This document shows, piece by piece, positions 1-9,600 of a stretch of 27,201 nucleotides of DNA. The notes beneath the pieces are model-generated. The model had not been told where the DNA came from, did no database searches, and saw only the letters and a program-made list of their open reading frames with translations. The stretch covers positions 1 through 27,201 of the forward strand of contig JASHOI010000674.1 of NCBI GenBank assembly GCA_030041195.1. Reading direction: 5' to 3'. Each line of letters starts with the position of its first letter. Within the stretch, counting starts at the first letter, position 1. Both the position numbers and the translations under genes were made by a program. This DNA is from Streptosporangiaceae bacterium. Lineage in GTDB: Bacteria > Actinomycetota > Actinomycetes > Streptosporangiales > Streptosporangiaceae.

Positions 1-27
1 CCGGGGCCGCGCTCTACGCTGAGGCCC

Positions 28-510
28 GTGGCCGAGTACCCGCACCCGTCCAGCGAGGGACGGGCAGCCAACATGCGCGCGATCCGGCGCACGGACACCA
101 AGCCCGAGATCGCGCTGCGCCAGGCCCTGCACCGCCAGGGGTACCGGTTCCGCAAGGACCACCGGCTCGACCTGGCCGACGGCAAGCGGGTCAGGCCCGA
201 CATCGCGTTCACCGCCCGGCGCGTCGCGGTCTTCGTGGACGGCTGCTTCTGGCACGCCTGCCCCGAGCACGGCGGCAAGCCGGCCAACAACACCTGGTAC
301 TGGGAACCGAAACTGCGCCGGAACGTCGAGCGGGACCGGGTGGCCGACGCCGCGCTGTCGGCCGCGGGATGGGATGTCGTCCGGATCTGGGAACATGAGC
401 CCCTCGATGCGGCGGTCACCGCCGTGCTGGCGGCGCTGACCAGGTCCGGGGGAGACCGCCGGGCGCCCGGACGAGCTGCAGGGCCCGCCGGGCCGGCCGG
501 GCCGCTTTGA
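28..510 (+). CDS. vsr: Very short patch repair (Vsr-type) DNA mismatch endonuclease
   Basis: A 160-residue protein matching the Vsr family, which nicks DNA next to T:G mismatches left by deamination of 5-methylcytosine. Visible family features are the N-terminal stretch with NMRAIRRTDTKPE (residues 15-27), RPDIAF with the likely metal-binding Asp58, FVDGCFWHACPEHG (69-82) with the His/Cys zinc-site residues, and W-x-PKLRRNVERD (92-103). The core is the usual length of about 125-150 residues; the last 30 are an Ala/Gly/Pro tail without recognisable structure. The GTG at 28 is used because the family begins close to this point. No cytosine methyltransferase, the usual functional partner, is in the window, so it is either a stand-alone copy or paired with a gene elsewhere. 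The family call is firm; actual mismatch specificity is inferred. Confidence 0.88.
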   Translation: MAEYPHPSSEGRAANMRAIRRTDTKPEIALRQALHRQGYRFRKDHRLDLADGKRVRPDIAFTARRVAVFVDGCFWHACPEHGGKPANNTWYWEPKLRRNVERDRVADAALSAAGWDVVRIWEHEPLDAAVTAVLAALTRSGGDRRAPGRAAGPAGPAGPL

Positions 511-591
511 CCGGAGCGGCCGAATTTCCAGCCGTGCGGCGGCATCGCTGGCACACTCGTGAGCATCTCTTCTGTTCCGCGGGGACCCCAA

Positions 592-1086
592 ATGCGCGTC
601 TATCTGCCTTTCACGATGCCGACGCTGGCCAAGCTGCTCGCCGCCGCCGAGGCTGGCGCGCCGCCCGTGCGCGGTTTCGCCGTCACGCCAGCGCTGCGCG
701 AGTGGTACTCGAGCGGTGACGACGAGGAACTGGAGTACGTCGCGATGACGCTCGCGGCCAGGGCGTCGCTGCGGCTGCTGCATTCCGATCCCAGCGCTCC
801 GCACCGCCGGGTGGTGCTCGCCGCCGAGGTGCCCGACGAGCACGTGGCCGGCATCGCCGGGTTCGACGAGCCCGCGCTCGTGGAGATCAGGGTGCCGGTC
901 GCGCTCAGCGACGTGGTATCCGGTCACATTGACGACGTCGGTGCGGCGCAGGACATCGGCGCGGCGGTCGCGGCGCTGCCAGCGGCCGACGATGGCGACG
1001 ACGACGCGAGGTTCATCGTCGACGGCGCCGAGGGCCACGAACTGCTCTGGTACGCGACCCAGGAACTTGGCCACGTGGCCGGCTGA
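592..1086 (+). CDS. DUF6912-like conserved actinobacterial protein
   Basis: A 164-residue soluble protein without signal peptide or membrane segment. It resembles the actinobacterial family I know as DUF6912: it opens with MRVYLPFTMPTLAKLL, followed by FAVTPALREWYSSGDDEELEYVAM (residues 28-51), and has acidic patches near residues 129-140. The function of the family is unknown to me. ATG 592 is preferred over the in-frame GTG at 559 because family members begin exactly at MRVYLP or MRVYVP. It follows the vsr-like gene by about 80 bp and precedes pruA by 68 bp on the same strand, so co-transcription with pruA is possible. No catalytic motif is evident. The family name is from memory; the coding call itself is well supported by start, codon bias and length. 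Confidence 0.8.
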   Translation: MRVYLPFTMPTLAKLLAAAEAGAPPVRGFAVTPALREWYSSGDDEELEYVAMTLAARASLRLLHSDPSAPHRRVVLAAEVPDEHVAGIAGFDEPALVEIRVPVALSDVVSGHIDDVGAAQDIGAAVAALPAADDGDDDARFIVDGAEGHELLWYATQELGHVAG

Positions 1087-1113
1087 GCCGTCTGTGCCCT
1101 CTCCGGCGTCGAT

Positions 1114-1136
1114 TATCCTGCTGGCGTTGACGCCAG
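1114..1136 (+). promoter_or_regulatory. Possible pruA promoter/operator with a 16-bp palindrome
   Basis: A -10-like TATCCT lies at 1114-1119, followed by the inverted repeat CTGGCGT-TG-ACGCCAG at 1121-1136. The palindrome would overlap the transcription start and ends 18 bp before the pruA start codon, the classic position for a repressor operator. No convincing -35 box is seen, and the bound regulator is unknown. Confidence 0.35.
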
Positions 1137-1154
1137 TAGCCCAGGGAGTAGTCC

Positions 1155-2786
1155 GTGTTCGACGCCGTAACGAACGTTCCGGTCCCAGTGAACGAGCCGG
1201 TCAGGCACTATGCGCCGGGGAGCACCGAGCGCGCCGTTCTGGAGAACCGGATCAAGGAACTCGCGGGGGAGCAGGCCGAGCTGACCATGACGATCGGCGG
1301 CGAGCACCGGATGGGTGCCGGCGACCCCGTCGACGTGGTCCAGCCGCACAACTACCGGCACGTGCTCGGCCGGCTTGGCAACGCCTCGGACGAGGACGTC
1401 GCGGCGGCCATCGAGGCCGCCCGGCGGGCCGCGCCAGCGTGGCGTGAACTGTCTTTTGACGACCGCGCAGCCATCTTCCTGCGCGCCGCCGACCTGCTGT
1501 CGGGGCCGTGGCGGGCCACGATCAACGCCGCGACCGTCCTCGGCCAGTCCAAGTCCGCGTACCAGGCGGAGATCGACGCGGCCTGTGAGCTGATCGACTT
1601 CTGGCGGTACAACGTGCACTACGCCAGGCGGCTGCTGTCCGAGCAGCCGTCGTCGGCGCCGGGCTCCTGGAACCGGCTCGAGTACCGCCCGCTCGAGGGC
1701 TTCGTGCTGGCGATCACCCCGTTCAACTTCACCTCGATCGCCGGCAACCTGCCGACCGCGCCGGCCCTGCTCGGCAACGTCGTGGTCTGGAAGCCGTCCA
1801 CCACCCAGCAACTGGCGGCGCACTACCTGATGCGCCTGCTCGAGGCGGCCGGCCTGCCGCCCGGGGTGATCAACATGGTGACCGGCAGCGGTCGGCCCGT
1901 TTCGCAGGTGGCGCTGCCCAGCCCGGACCTGGCCGGGATCCACTTCACCGGTTCCACCGGCACGTTCCAGCACCTGTGGCGCACGGTCGGTGAGAACATC
2001 GCGAACTACCGCGGTTACCCCCGGCTCGTGGGCGAGACCGGCGGCAAGGACTTCGTGATCGCCCATCCGTCGGCCGACCCCGACGTCCTGGTCACGGCGC
2101 TGGTCCGGGGAGCCTACGAGTACCAGGGCCAGAAGTGCTCGGCCGCGTCCCGCGCGTACGTGCCCCGCTCGGTGTGGAACCGGATGGCGGACCAGTTCAT
2201 CTCCGCGGTGGGCTCGCTGACCGTGGGCGACGTGTCGGCCGACCTGTCGCTGTTCATGGGCGCGGTCATCGACCGCGCGGCGTTCGCCACCCACACCGAC
2301 GCCCTGGCCAGGGCGAAGACCCGGCCGTCGATCCGGGTGCTCACCGGCGGGGAGACCGACGGGTCCGAGGGGTACTTCGTGCAGCCCACGGTGCTGGAGG
2401 GCAGCGACCCGACCGACGAAATCTTCACCACCGAGTACTTCGGGCCGATCCTCGGCGTGCACGTGTTCGAGGACGCGCAGTACGCCGACGTCGTCGCCCA
2501 GGCGGCCGACATCTCGCCGTACGCGCTGACCGGCTCGATCATCGCGCAGGACCGGGCGGCGATCGCCCAGGCCACCGACGCGCTGCGGTTCTCGGCGGGC
2601 AATTTCTACATAAACGACAAGCCGACCGGCGCCGTCGTCGGCCAGCAGCCGTTCGGCGGGGCCAGGGCCAGCGGCACCAACGACAAGGCGGGCTCGATCT
2701 TCAACCTGATCCGCTGGGTGAACACCCGGACGATCAAGGAGCTGCTCGTGCCGCCCGTCGACTACCGCTACCCCCACATGGGCTGA
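1155..2786 (+). CDS. pruA: L-glutamate gamma-semialdehyde dehydrogenase (1-pyrroline-5-carboxylate dehydrogenase)
   Basis: A 543-residue aldehyde dehydrogenase of the P5C dehydrogenase type, which oxidises glutamate semialdehyde (from proline or ornithine) to glutamate with NAD+. The length is normal for the monofunctional family. Visible landmarks are ITPFNFTSIAGNLP (residues 191-204), the NAD-binding FTGSTGTF, the catalytic Glu294 in VGETGGKD, the nucleophilic Cys328 in YQGQKCSAASRAYVP, and the C-terminal EYFGPILGV and QQPFGGARASGTNDKAG stretches. The GTG at 1155 follows a GGGAG ribosome site at 1144-1148. Proline dehydrogenase, the enzyme that supplies its substrate, is not in the window. 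Together with the NAD-glutamate dehydrogenase at 6,669 it would carry proline carbon through glutamate to 2-oxoglutarate. The function is confident; regulation by the upstream palindrome is inference. Confidence 0.95.
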   Translation: MFDAVTNVPVPVNEPVRHYAPGSTERAVLENRIKELAGEQAELTMTIGGEHRMGAGDPVDVVQPHNYRHVLGRLGNASDEDVAAAIEAARRAAPAWRELSFDDRAAIFLRAADLLSGPWRATINAATVLGQSKSAYQAEIDAACELIDFWRYNVHYARRLLSEQPSSAPGSWNRLEYRPLEGFVLAITPFNFTSIAGNLPTAPALLGNVVVWKPSTTQQLAAHYLMRLLEAAGLPPGVINMVTGSGRPVSQVALPSPDLAGIHFTGSTGTFQHLWRTVGENIANYRGYPRLVGETGGKDFVIAHPSADPDVLVTALVRGAYEYQGQKCSAASRAYVPRSVWNRMADQFISAVGSLTVGDVSADLSLFMGAVIDRAAFATHTDALARAKTRPSIRVLTGGETDGSEGYFVQPTVLEGSDPTDEIFTTEYFGPILGVHVFEDAQYADVVAQAADISPYALTGSIIAQDRAAIAQATDALRFSAGNFYINDKPTGAVVGQQPFGGARASGTNDKAGSIFNLIRWVNTRTIKELLVPPVDYRYPHMG

Positions 2787-2914
2787 CGAGCAGACGGCTC
2801 GGCGGACATCGGTTCGAAGGCTCGCGCGAACGGATAGGCTCGATGCATACGGCAAACGCGGCCAAAGTCGCCGTGCCCTGACCGCCGTCGCGATCGGCGA
2901 ACCGGAGGCTCCCC

Positions 2915-3658
2915 ATCTACCGCCTGGTTCTGTGGAACATCGACCTGACCCTTGTCGACGTGGCCCGGGTGTCCAGGCAGGCCTATGCCGAGGCGTTCCA
3001 GCGGGTGACCGGACGCCCGCTGGTGGCGCTGCCGCAGACCGCGGGGCGGACGGATTCGGAGATCTTCTTTGAGGCGCTGGCGCTCAACGGCGCCGGCGCC
3101 GGGCCGGCCACCGACCGGGCCGATGCGGGCAGCCAGGAGCTCCTGGGCCGGTACACGCGGGAGCTCGCTATCTCGTTCGGGTCCCGGCTCGACCTGCTCC
3201 CCACGCAGGGCCGCGCGCTGCCGGGCGCGAAGGAGGCGGTGGCCGCCGTGGCCGCCCTGCCGGGGGCCATCCAGTCGGTGCTCACCGGGACGATACGCCC
3301 GAACGCGACGGCGAAGCTCCGGGCGTTCGGGATGGACGGGTTCTTCGACTTCGAGATCGGCGGCTACGGGTCCGAGATCTACCCGAAGGGCGCCCAGCTG
3401 CTCAGCTCCCGCGGCCGCGCGGCCGAGAAATACCGCGCGGACATCGGCGCGGGCTCGACGGTCTACATCGCGGACTCGGGCCGGGACGTCGAGGCGGCCA
3501 GGATCGGCGGCGCCCGCTGTGTGGCCGTGGCCAGCGGCCGGTCCAGCGGCGGCGAGTTGCGCGAGGCAGGGGCCGACGTCGTGCTCGATGACCTTTCCGA
3601 CGCCGGGTCCGTGGTCGCCGCGGTTGACCGTCTGACCAGCGCGGTGTCGGCCGGCTGA
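2915..3658 (+). CDS. HAD-superfamily hydrolase-like protein with altered motif I and no standard start codon
   Basis: A HAD-fold protein of about 247 residues. Translation upstream of the first standard start (GTG 2960) gives YRLVLWNIDLTLVD, which is HAD motif I, so the true start must lie earlier. The frame is open from 2882 but contains no ATG, GTG or TTG before motif I. GGAGG at 2904-2908 sits six bases before ATC 2915, exactly where an ATG is expected, so ATC is used here. Motif I normally reads DxDxT; here it is N8-I-D10-L-T12, with Asn replacing the catalytic nucleophile. Motif II (SVLTGT) and the motif IV acidic cluster (IADSGRDVEAA) remain. It is either a non-catalytic HAD relative or a decaying gene. 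It ends 39 bp before the acetoacetyl-CoA synthetase start. The substrate is unknown. Confidence 0.68.
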   Translation: MYRLVLWNIDLTLVDVARVSRQAYAEAFQRVTGRPLVALPQTAGRTDSEIFFEALALNGAGAGPATDRADAGSQELLGRYTRELAISFGSRLDLLPTQGRALPGAKEAVAAVAALPGAIQSVLTGTIRPNATAKLRAFGMDGFFDFEIGGYGSEIYPKGAQLLSSRGRAAEKYRADIGAGSTVYIADSGRDVEAARIGGARCVAVASGRSSGGELREAGADVVLDDLSDAGSVVAAVDRLTSAVSAG

Positions 3659-3697
3659 ACGAACAGGCCGTCGTTGCGAGGACGCACCGGACGCCGC

Positions 3698-5701
3698 ATG
3701 CTGATGCCTATGCCTTCCGAGGACCAGGTCACCGCCGCCCTGGGCGGCCGCGACTACGGGGAAACGCTGTGGGAACCGACCGAGCAGGCGATCCGCGACG
3801 CGCGGATCACCGATTACGCGGCGTGGCTGGCCAGCGCCCACGGCCCCGTTCTGTCTGGATACGATGCGATCTGGCGATGGTCGGTGTCGGACCCGGCCGG
3901 GTTCTGGGCCTCGATCTGGGATTACTTCGATGTGCTCGGCCACCGCGGGGACGGCCCGGTGCTGTCGGGCGCGATGCCGGACGTGAGCTGGTTCGCCGGC
4001 ACCACGCTCAACTATGCGCGCAACGCGCTGCGCACCGCGCAGGCGGATCCCGGCCGAACCGCCGTCATCTACCGCTCGGAGTCCGGACGGGCCGGAACGC
4101 TGACCTACGGCGAACTCGCCTCCGAAGTGGCCAGGGTGCGCGCGGGACTGCGCGAGCTCGGCGTCACCAAGGGCGACCGGGTCGCCGCGTACCTGCCCAA
4201 CATCCCCGAGGCGCTGGTCGGCCTGCTCGCCGCCGCCAGCCTGGGCGCGATCTGGTCGTCGTGCTCGCCGGACTTCGGCCCGGGCAGCGTGACCGACCGC
4301 CTGGCGCAGATCTCGCCGAAGGTGCTGATCGCGGTCGACGGCTATCCCTACAACGGGAAGTGGTTCGACCGGCGGCAGCAGGTCGAGGACATCGTGGCCG
4401 AGCTGCCCAGCCTGGAGGCGCTGATCACGGTCAGGTACTCGGGCGACCCGGCTCCGGTGAAGCTGGACTGGGACTCGCTGCCCGGGGCCGGCGCCGCCGA
4501 ACCCGACGACTTCGTGGAGGTGCCGTTCGGGCACCCGCTGTGGGTGCTGTACTCATCCGGCACCACCGGGCTGCCCAAGCCGATCGTGCACGGCCACGGC
4601 GGCGTGGTGCTCGAGCACCTGAAGTCCATGGGGTTCCATCACGACGTTCGGCCCGTCGACACGTTCTTCTGGTACACCACCACCGGCTGGATGATGTGGA
4701 ACTACGTGGCCGCGGGCCTGCTGGTCGGCGCGACCGTGGTGCTGTACGACGGGAGCGCCACCCACCCGGCCACCGACGCGCTGTGGCGGCTGGCCGCCGA
4801 AACCGGCGTCACCTACTTCGGGTCCGGCGCGCCGTACCTGCTGGCCTGCATGAAGGCGGGGCTGCGCCCCGGGGAAGAGCACGACCTGTCCCGGCTGCGC
4901 GGGATCGGCTCCACCGGGTCCCCGCTGCCACCCGAGGGGTTCCGCTGGGTCTATGACGCGGTCGGCCGCGACCTGATTCTCGGCTCGTACTCCGGCGGCA
5001 CCGACCTGTGCACCGGGTTCGTCGGCCCGTGCCCGCTGCTCCCGGTGCGGGCCGGCGTGATCTCCGGGCGGTGCCTGGGCGCGCGGGTCGAAGCCTACGA
5101 CCCGGCCGGCCGGTCCGTGATCGGGGAAGTCGGCGAGCTGGTGATCACGCAGCCGATGCCGTCGATGCCGGTCGGATTCTGGAACGATACGGGCGGAAAC
5201 CGCTACCGCGACAGCTATTTCGCGGAGTACCCAGGCGTCTGGCGGCACGGCGACTGGATCATGATGCTGCCCGACGGCGGCTGCATCATCTACGGCCGGT
5301 CCGACGCCACGCTGAACCGAGGCGGCGTGCGGATGGGAACCAGCGAGTTCTACCGGATCGTCGAGGCGCTGCCCGAGGTCGCCGACAGCCTGGTGATCGA
5401 CACCGGCAGGCTCGGCGCCGAGGGCAGGCTGATCCTGTACGTGGTTCCGGCCGAGGGACACGAGCTGGACGACGATCTGGCCGGCCGGATCCGGTCCGGG
5501 CTGCGTTCCGGCCTGTCGCCGCGGCACGTCCCGGACGAGATCCACCAGGTGCCCGGCATCCCGAGGACGCTGTCCGGCAAGAAGCTCGAGGTGCCGGTCA
5601 GGAAGATCCTGCTGGGCACGCCGGTCGCCGAAGCCGCCGACCCGGACGCGCTGGCCAACCCCGAGGTCCTGGCGTCCTTCGTCCCGGAGGCCGCAGAGTG
5701 A
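3698..5701 (+). CDS. Acetoacetate--CoA ligase (acetoacetyl-CoA synthetase)
   Basis: An ANL-superfamily adenylate-forming enzyme of about 667 residues that activates acetoacetate to acetoacetyl-CoA using ATP. Its size and motifs match acetoacetyl-CoA synthetase more closely than acetyl-CoA synthetase. Seen are the P-loop YSSGTTGLPKPIVHGHGG from residue 285, TTGWMMWN, the adenylate-binding GSYSGGTDLCTGFVG, WRHGDWIMMLPDGG followed by GRSDATLNRGGVRMG at the hinge, and the C-terminal catalytic lysine in RTLSGKKLEVPVRK (Lys628 or 629). The start is uncertain: TTG 3674, ATG 3698, 3704 and 3710 are all in frame, and the only ribosome-like site (GAGGA at 3678-3682) is rather far from each. It lies between the HAD-like gene and kynA on the same strand and probably forms an operon with kynA and the NAD-glutamate dehydrogenase. 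Confidence 0.9.
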   Translation: MLMPMPSEDQVTAALGGRDYGETLWEPTEQAIRDARITDYAAWLASAHGPVLSGYDAIWRWSVSDPAGFWASIWDYFDVLGHRGDGPVLSGAMPDVSWFAGTTLNYARNALRTAQADPGRTAVIYRSESGRAGTLTYGELASEVARVRAGLRELGVTKGDRVAAYLPNIPEALVGLLAAASLGAIWSSCSPDFGPGSVTDRLAQISPKVLIAVDGYPYNGKWFDRRQQVEDIVAELPSLEALITVRYSGDPAPVKLDWDSLPGAGAAEPDDFVEVPFGHPLWVLYSSGTTGLPKPIVHGHGGVVLEHLKSMGFHHDVRPVDTFFWYTTTGWMMWNYVAAGLLVGATVVLYDGSATHPATDALWRLAAETGVTYFGSGAPYLLACMKAGLRPGEEHDLSRLRGIGSTGSPLPPEGFRWVYDAVGRDLILGSYSGGTDLCTGFVGPCPLLPVRAGVISGRCLGARVEAYDPAGRSVIGEVGELVITQPMPSMPVGFWNDTGGNRYRDSYFAEYPGVWRHGDWIMMLPDGGCIIYGRSDATLNRGGVRMGTSEFYRIVEALPEVADSLVIDTGRLGAEGRLILYVVPAEGHELDDDLAGRIRSGLRSGLSPRHVPDEIHQVPGIPRTLSGKKLEVPVRKILLGTPVAEAADPDALANPEVLASFVPEAAE

Positions 5702-5709
5702 GCGAGCGA

Positions 5710-5827
5710 TGAAGGGGGATGGGGAGGTGGGCGGGGCGGCGCCGACTGGACTGAGGAGCGAGGGAGCCCGCGACCGAGCGACGAGGGAAGTAGGCGCAGT
5801 GAAGCGGGAACGGGGAGGTGGGCGGGG
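5710..5827 (+). repeat. Imperfect direct repeat at the acetoacetyl-CoA synthetase/kynA junction
   Basis: Two copies of a 27-28 bp purine-rich unit, TGAAG-x-GGGA followed by GGGGAGGTGGGCGGGG, occur at 5710-5736 and 5800-5827, 90 bp apart. The interval holds low-complexity GAGCGAGGGAGC-type sequence. Each copy begins at a candidate start codon of kynA (ATG 5709 and GTG 5799), so the upstream copy may be a duplicated leader rather than coding sequence. Confidence 0.6.
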
Positions 5828-6629
5828 CCCGGAGGCGAGCGAACAAAAGGGAAAGAGCTTTGGCGAGGAGGGCGGGCGGCTGACCTACGGCAGCTACCTG
5901 CGGCTGCCCGAGCTGCTGGCGCAGCAGGTGCCGCAGGTGATCCCGCCGGCCCACGACGAGCTGCTGTTCATCACCGTGCATCAGGCCTACGAGCTGTGGT
6001 TCAAGCAGCTGCTGCACGAGCTCACCGCGGCCCGCGACGCGATGCGGCCGGGCGAGACCTGGCGGGCCAGGCAGCTGCTGCAGCGGGTGCACGTGATCGA
6101 GCGGCTGCTGGTCAGCCAAGTCGACGTGCTCGAGACCATGACCCCGCAGGATTTCCTCGAGTTCCGCTCGGCCCTGGCGCCGGCCAGCGGCTTCCAGTCG
6201 GTTCAGTTCCGCGAGCTCGAGTTCTTGTCCGGCGCCAAGGATCCCGGGTTCGTGACCCGGTTCCGGGCGCTCACCGAGGAGGAACACCGGCGCCTGGCCC
6301 GCCGCCTGGCCGAGCCGACCCTGTGGGACGCGTACACCGACCTGCTCAGAGCCCGGGGGCTGGAGGCCGCGACCGACGACCAGATCCTCAAGTCGCTCGT
6401 GATCGTCGCGCGGGACCGCGCCAGCCATGACGACCTGTGGCAGCTCGCCGAGGACCTGTTGACCCACGACGAGCTGGCCGGGCTCTGGCGGGCCAGGCAC
6501 GTGCAGATGGTGGAACGGCAAATCGGCACGAAGTCGGGCACGGGCGGGTCGACGGGTGCGCCGTATCTGCACAAGAGAGTTCCGATGAGGTATTACCCGC
6601 TGCTTTGGGAACTGCGAGATTGGTTGTAG
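5799..6629 (+). CDS. kynA: Tryptophan 2,3-dioxygenase
   Basis: A haem-dependent dioxygenase that opens the indole ring of tryptophan to give N-formylkynurenine, the first step of the kynurenine pathway. From GTG 5799 it is 276 residues, normal for bacterial members. Family features are LTYGSYLRLPELL, FITVHQAYELWFKQ (from residue 57) with the distal-pocket His61, the middle FRSALAPASGFQSVQFRELEFLSG, and the haem-ligand His234 in RHVQMVERQIG, followed by the substrate-binding loop GTGGSTGAPYL. GTG 5799 has a good ribosome site (GAGGGAAG, 5783-5790). ATG 5709 is in frame and would add 30 low-complexity residues encoded by a duplicated purine-rich sequence, so it is judged less likely. The kynurenine formamidase and kynureninase that usually follow are absent here; the next gene, 39 bp on, is NAD-glutamate dehydrogenase. 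Confidence 0.92.
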   Translation: MKRERGGGRGPEASEQKGKSFGEEGGRLTYGSYLRLPELLAQQVPQVIPPAHDELLFITVHQAYELWFKQLLHELTAARDAMRPGETWRARQLLQRVHVIERLLVSQVDVLETMTPQDFLEFRSALAPASGFQSVQFRELEFLSGAKDPGFVTRFRALTEEEHRRLARRLAEPTLWDAYTDLLRARGLEAATDDQILKSLVIVARDRASHDDLWQLAEDLLTHDELAGLWRARHVQMVERQIGTKSGTGGSTGAPYLHKRVPMRYYPLLWELRDWL

Positions 6630-6668
6630 CGATGCGCCGCACAGTCGGGACACAAAGGAGTGAAACCG

Positions 6669-9600
6669 ATGGCTGACACCGTGGGCGAGGAGAAGGAAGC
6701 TCTGCTGACCAAGGCCGCCGAGGCCGCGGCAGCGGCCGGCAGCGCCGTGGCCGCGGAGGCCCGGGTTGGCGACCTGAGCAACTACCTGGGTGCCTACTAC
6801 CGGCACGTCGCGCTCGAGGACCTTGCCGCCGCCGGGCCGGAGCGCCTGGCGGCGACCGCGATCGAGGAGGCCAGGTTCGCGGCCTACCGGCCGCAGGGGC
6901 GGGCCCTGGTCCGGGTCCGCCGCGGCGAGCGAGCGGCGTGCGCGGCGGCCAGGGACGTCGTGGACATCGTCACCGACGACATGCCGTTCCTGGTGGACTC
7001 GATCCGGATGGAGCTCAGCAGGCACGAGGTGACCACGCATCTGGTCGTGCATCCCCAGTTCCGCGTCAGCCGGAACATCGCCGGGGAGCTGCGCGAGGTC
7101 ATCGGCCTGGTCGACGGGGAGCGGCAGACGCACGACGAGGTCGCCGAGTCGTGGACGCACATCGAGATCGGCCGGCTGTCCGATGACGAGGCCGCCAGGC
7201 TGGAACACGACCTGCAGCGGGTGCTCGGCGACGTGCGGGTGGCGGTGGAGGACTGGCACCGGATGCAGGCACGGGCCGTGCAGCTGGCCGAGCAGCTGGC
7301 CATGGTCGTCGATGCCACGGCCGCCGATGGCGGCGGGCCGTCCGGCGACAGGCCGCCGGGCGACGAATCCCCCGCCGAGGTCGAGGCGCTGCTGCGGTGG
7401 CTGGCCGACGGGCATTTCACGTTCCTTGGCTACCGCGAGTACAACCTGGTCGACGGCCCGGACGGGATGGCGCTGCGCGGCGTGCCCGGCACCGGTCTTG
7501 GCATCCTGCGGCACGACCGTGCGGGCTCGAAGTCGTTCGCCGCGCTGCCCCCCGAGGTGCGGGCCAGGGCCAGGGACCCGCAGCTGCTGATCCTGACCAA
7601 GGCGAACTCCCGCTCGACCGTGCACCGGCCCAGCTACCTGGACTACGTGGCGGTCAAGCGGCTCGACTCGGCCGGGCGGGTCACCGGCGAATACCGGTTC
7701 CTCGGCCTGTACACCCACGACGCCTACACCGAGAGCATCACCAGGATCCCGGTGCTGCGGCGCAAGCTCACCGAGGTGCTCGCGGCCTTCGGCTTCGCCG
7801 CCGACGGTCACGACGGCAAGGACCTCGCCGAGTTCATGGAGAGCTACCCGCGCGAGGACCTGTTCCAGACCACGGTGGCGCAGCTGGTCCCGGTCGCCGA
7901 GGGGGTGCTCCGGCTGCGCGAGCGCACCCAGCCCCGGCTGTTCCTGCGCAAGGACATCTACGGCCGGTACATGTCCTGCCTGCTCTACCTGCCCAGGGAC
8001 CGCTACACCACCCAGGTCAGGCTGCGCACCCAGGAGATCCTGCGCAAGGCGCTCGACGGCGCGAGCGTGGACTACAGCGTGATGGTCGGCGAGTCGCCGG
8101 TGGCGCGGCTGCACATCGTGGTACGGGCCGAGCGCGGCCACCTGCTGCCCGACGTGGACGCGGCGAAGCTGGAGACCGAGGTGGCCGCCGCGATCCGGTC
8201 CTGGGACGACGACCTGGCCGAGGAGGCGCTGTGCCAGCTCGGCGACGAGCGCGGCCAGGCGGTGCTCGCGATGGCCAGCGGCGACGCGATCCCGCCGACC
8301 TACAAGACCGACGTCCCGGCCAGCGTGGCCGTCGACGACCTGGAGAAGATCCTGAAGCTGCGCGAGTCGGGCGAAAACGTGGCGTTCGACCTGTGGGAAT
8401 CCGAGAGCTACGTCGGCGGGGTGCCGATCGAGGAGCCGCCGGCCGGGCCGCAGGACTCCGACGCCGGCGAGCGGGTGTGGCGGCTGTCGATCTACCGCAC
8501 CGGGTCCCCGATCACGCTGACCGACGTGCTGCCCCGGCTGCAGCACATGGGCGTCGACGTGGTCGACGAGCACCCGTACGAGTTCGACGCCGCCGAGCCG
8601 TTCTGGATCTATGACTTCGGGCTGCGCAGAAGCAGCGACGCCGCTGACGCTTCCACGCGTGCGCCCTCGTCGGTCGCGTCGGTCAAGGACCTGGTCCAGG
8701 ACGCGCTGCTCGCGCTCTGGCACGGCGACGTCGAGGACGACGGGTTCAACGCCCTGGTGCTCGACGGTCACCTGACCTGGCGGCAGGTGGTGGTGCTGCG
8801 CGCCTACGCGAAGTACCTGCGCCAGGCGGGCAGCACGTTCAGCCAGAACTACATCGAGCGGGTGCTGCGGTCGAACATCACGATCACCCGGCTGCTGGTC
8901 CGGCTGTTCGAGTCCCGGTTCGACCCGGACCGCCAGCCGGGCGAGGCCGAGCGCAGCGACGCGATCACCGAGGAGATCAGGGGCGAGCTCGACGAGGTGC
9001 AAAGCCTCGACCAGGACCGCATCCTGCGCGCCTACTGGGGCCTGATCCAGGCGACGCTGCGGACCAACTACTTCACCGAGCCGGCGCCGCCGCGGCCGGA
9101 GGCCCCGTACCTGGTGGTCAAGCTCGATGCCCAGCGGGTGCCCGACCTGCCGGCGCCGCGGCCGGCGTTCGAGCTGTTCGTCTACTCGCCCAGGTTCGAG
9201 GCCGTGCACCTGCGGTTCGCCGGCGTCGCCCGGGGCGGTCTGCGCTGGTCCGACCGGCGGGAGGACTTCCGCACCGAGATCCTCGGCCTGGCCAAGGCGC
9301 AGGAGGTGAAGAACTCGGTGATCGTCCCCTCCGGCGCCAAGGGCGGGTTCGTCTGCAAGCGGCTGCCCGATCCCAGCGACCGCGAGGCCTACCAGGGCGA
9401 GGTGCTCGCCTGCTACCGGAACTTCATCAGCGCGATGCTCGACGTGACCGACAACCTGGAGGCCGGGCGCGTGGTGCCGCCCGCGCGGGTGGTCCGCCGT
9501 GACCGCGACGACGTCTACCTGGTGGTCGCCGCCGACAAGGGCACCGCCACGTTCTCCGACACCGCGAACGAGATCGCGATAAGCCGCGGGTTCTGGCTCG

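Noticed and set aside
28..510. Considered a restriction-modification or other defence locus around the Vsr-like gene.
   Set aside because: No methyltransferase, restriction enzyme or other defence gene is present next to it in the window; upstream sequence is too short to judge.
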